Of a DNA stretch of 6,805 bases, positions 5,248 through 6,805 are shown in pieces. The stretch covers positions 1 to 6,805 of the forward strand of contig JAQVEI010000127.1 in NCBI GenBank assembly GCA_028697695.1, written 5' to 3'. Position numbers and translations under genes: made by a program. How positions within the stretch are numbered: position 1 is the stretch's first letter; every line of letters begins with the position of its first letter. This DNA comes from Lentimicrobiaceae bacterium. Its GTDB lineage: Bacteria > Bacteroidota > Bacteroidia > Bacteroidales > Lentimicrobiaceae. Under the pieces are notes generated by a model. The model made no database searches, had not been told where the DNA came from, and saw only the letters and a program-made list of their open reading frames with translations.

Positions 5248-6805
5248 ATGATCAATCAACAGCTTATTCATCCTAAAAGTATTGTCGTGGTTGGTGGTTC
5301 CAACGATACCACAAAACCGGGCGGTAAAGTTTTACAAAACTTAATCGAAAATAAATTTCCCGGGCACCTTTATGTTACCAATCCCAAGGAAGTTGAAGTT
5401 CAGGGAATTAAATGTTATCAGGATCCGGAAAACCTGCCTGATTGTGATTTGGCCATTCTGGCTATTGCCGCCAAATATTGCCCGGATACCGTGGAATTGC
5501 TGGCACTAAGAAAAAATACGCGTGCATTTATTATTTTATCTGCCGGGTTTCATGAAGAAAGTGAAGCAGGAGCTTTACTGGAACAACAAATTGTAGATAC
5601 CATAAACAGCGTTAACGGTTGTTTAATAGGGCCTAACTGTATTGGTATGATGAATCAGCATCATACGTCCGTTTTTACGCAACCTATTCCCCGTTTTGAT
5701 TCCAACGGTATTGACTTTATTTCCGGATCAGGCGCTACAGCGGTATTTATCATGGAATCAGCTATTCCCAATGGCCTTACCTTTTCGAGTGTTTATTCTG
5801 TTGGGAATAGCGCACAGACTGGTGTAGAGGAAGTCTTGCAATATTTGGATGAGACCTTTGATGAGCAGCACAGTTCAAAGGTGAAGTTGTTGTATGTGGA
5901 GAGCATCAATAAACCGGATCTATTGTTAAAACATGCTACTTCGCTCATTAGAAAAGGGTGCCGGATTGCAGCTATTAAGTCTGGCAGTTCCACGGCCGGC
6001 AGTCGTGCAGCATCGTCTCATACCGGTGCTCTGGCGAGCAGCGATACAGCAGTTGACGCTCTTTTTCGCAAAGCAGGTATTGTAAGATGCAACGGACGTC
6101 AGGAACTGGCTACTGTAGCAGCCATTTTTATGCATAAACCCCTTGAGGGTAAAAACATTGCCATCATAACACATGCCGGAGGACCCGCTGTAATGCTACC
6201 GGACGTGCTTTCCAACAATGGATTGGAGGTTCCCCACCTGGAGAGCCCTCAACTGCTTGAAAAGCTTTATCCGGGTTCATCCGTAGCCAATCCAATTGAC
6301 TTTTTGGCCACAGGGACAGCTGAGCAATTGGGTGAAATTATTGATTATTGCGATAATGAATTTGATGAAATTGACGCTATGGCGGTAATTTTTGGCAGCC
6401 CCGGCCTGACACAAGTATATGATGTATACAAGCTTCTTGACGAAAAGATGAAAACCTGCCGCAAGCCCATCTATCCCATTTTGCCATCAGTGATTAATGT
6501 TAAAAACGAAATAGAATACTTTCTTTCACTGGGCCGGATTAACTTTCCCGATGAGGTGGTTTTCGGTGAGGCATTGGCCAAAGTTTATCATACCCCGGCT
6601 CCTGCCGCAACTGCTGAATTGCCGGAACTCAACCACAGAGTGATAAGACAGGTGATAGATGATTGTGAATCGGGTTACCTGATGCCGCAAATGGTTCAGG
6701 CACTGCTGGATGCAGCAGGTATTCCCCGCGCGGGTGAAGCTGTGGCAAATACCATTGAGCAGGCAAAGGCTTTGGTTGCAAAAATGGGCTTTCCGGTAGT
6801 GATGA
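5248..6805 (+). CDS. ADP-forming acyl-CoA (acetate-CoA ligase) synthetase, 3' truncated by window end
   Basis: The frame is open from ATG 5248 to the last base: 519 codons with no stop. It matches the fused alpha-beta type of NDP-forming acyl-CoA synthetases, usually about 700 residues, so roughly the last quarter is missing. Residues 1-135 are a CoA-binding Rossmann domain (SIVVVGGSND at 11-20, YVTNPK at 42-47, IGPNCIGMMN at 127-136). Residues about 150-295 are succinyl-CoA-ligase-like (ISGSGATA at 158-165, SVGNSAQ at 184-190, SSHTGALASSD at 256-266), with His258 as the expected phosphohistidine. Residues about 300-450 form the third domain (IAIITHAGGPAV, NPIDF). The ATP-grasp domain begins near 465 and is cut at FPVVM. 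Family knowledge: these enzymes convert acyl-CoA, ADP and phosphate to free acid, CoA and ATP, reversibly, often as an ATP-gaining step of acetate formation. The acyl group used here is unknown. The ATG is chosen because conserved sequence starts eight residues later. No Shine-Dalgarno is seen. Confidence 0.92.
   Translation, partial: MINQQLIHPKSIVVVGGSNDTTKPGGKVLQNLIENKFPGHLYVTNPKEVEVQGIKCYQDPENLPDCDLAILAIAAKYCPDTVELLALRKNTRAFIILSAGFHEESEAGALLEQQIVDTINSVNGCLIGPNCIGMMNQHHTSVFTQPIPRFDSNGIDFISGSGATAVFIMESAIPNGLTFSSVYSVGNSAQTGVEEVLQYLDETFDEQHSSKVKLLYVESINKPDLLLKHATSLIRKGCRIAAIKSGSSTAGSRAASSHTGALASSDTAVDALFRKAGIVRCNGRQELATVAAIFMHKPLEGKNIAIITHAGGPAVMLPDVLSNNGLEVPHLESPQLLEKLYPGSSVANPIDFLATGTAEQLGEIIDYCDNEFDEIDAMAVIFGSPGLTQVYDVYKLLDEKMKTCRKPIYPILPSVINVKNEIEYFLSLGRINFPDEVVFGEALAKVYHTPAPAATAELPELNHRVIRQVIDDCESGYLMPQMVQALLDAAGIPRAGEAVANTIEQAKALVAKMGFPVVM

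Noticed and set aside
5248..6805. Frameshift or premature stop in the acyl-CoA synthetase gene
   Set aside because: Codon-by-codon translation from 5248 to the last base is continuous and the domains follow in the normal order; the gene is only cut by the window edge.
3052..6805. The fusion gene and the acyl-CoA synthetase gene as one operon
   Set aside because: A strong terminator and 390 bp with a separate promoter candidate lie between them.

Overview
The window looks like a chromosomal segment of a Bacteroidota bacterium. The evidence is the protein content (DUF1343/NamZ family, a secreted DUF1573 protein, a single-chain ADP-forming acyl-CoA synthetase), the near absence of Shine-Dalgarno sequences before the genes, and upstream sequences that fit the Bacteroidota sigma-A promoter (TTTG, about 19 nt, TAnnTTTG). 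Coding sequence has moderate GC and intergenic DNA is very AT-rich. There are no tRNA or rRNA genes, insertion sequences or CRISPR arrays.

Layout. 1-381 (+) is the 3' end of a DUF1343/NamZ-like exo-N-acetylmuramidase gene. A hairpin at 428-462 separates it from a convergent aminotransferase gene (481-1680, -). Upstream of that gene are its own promoter (1717-1747), then the terminator (1770-1812) of the next minus-strand gene, a secreted DUF1573 protein (1843-2316, -). A long intergenic gap of 735 bp (2317-3051) follows. It is AT-rich except for an island at about 2581-2770 with 46% GC against 22-30% on either side. The island can fold, best as plus-strand RNA, into a closed stem holding three hairpins, and it also carries small overlapping open frames. 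3052-4857 (+) encodes a 601-residue protein joining a FakA-like kinase (DhaL/DAK2 plus FakA middle domain) to a complete DegV/FakB fatty-acid-binding domain. It starts at TTG, behind a leader with two hairpins, and ends at a strong terminator (4889-4916). A 390 bp gap leads to 5248-6805 (+), the first 519 codons of an ADP-forming acyl-CoA synthetase that runs off the window.

How the genes relate. Each appears to be its own transcription unit, with its own promoter candidate or terminator, so this is not an operon. The two plus-strand genes on the right both handle activated carboxylic acids: the fusion should make acyl-phosphate from fatty acids, and the synthetase interconverts acyl-CoA, ADP and phosphate with free acid, CoA and ATP. 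A shared lipid or carboxylate role is only an inference. The items most worth a second look are the GC-rich island at 2581-2770 and the FakA-FakB fusion, including its Asn in place of the usual FakB His near the C-terminus.
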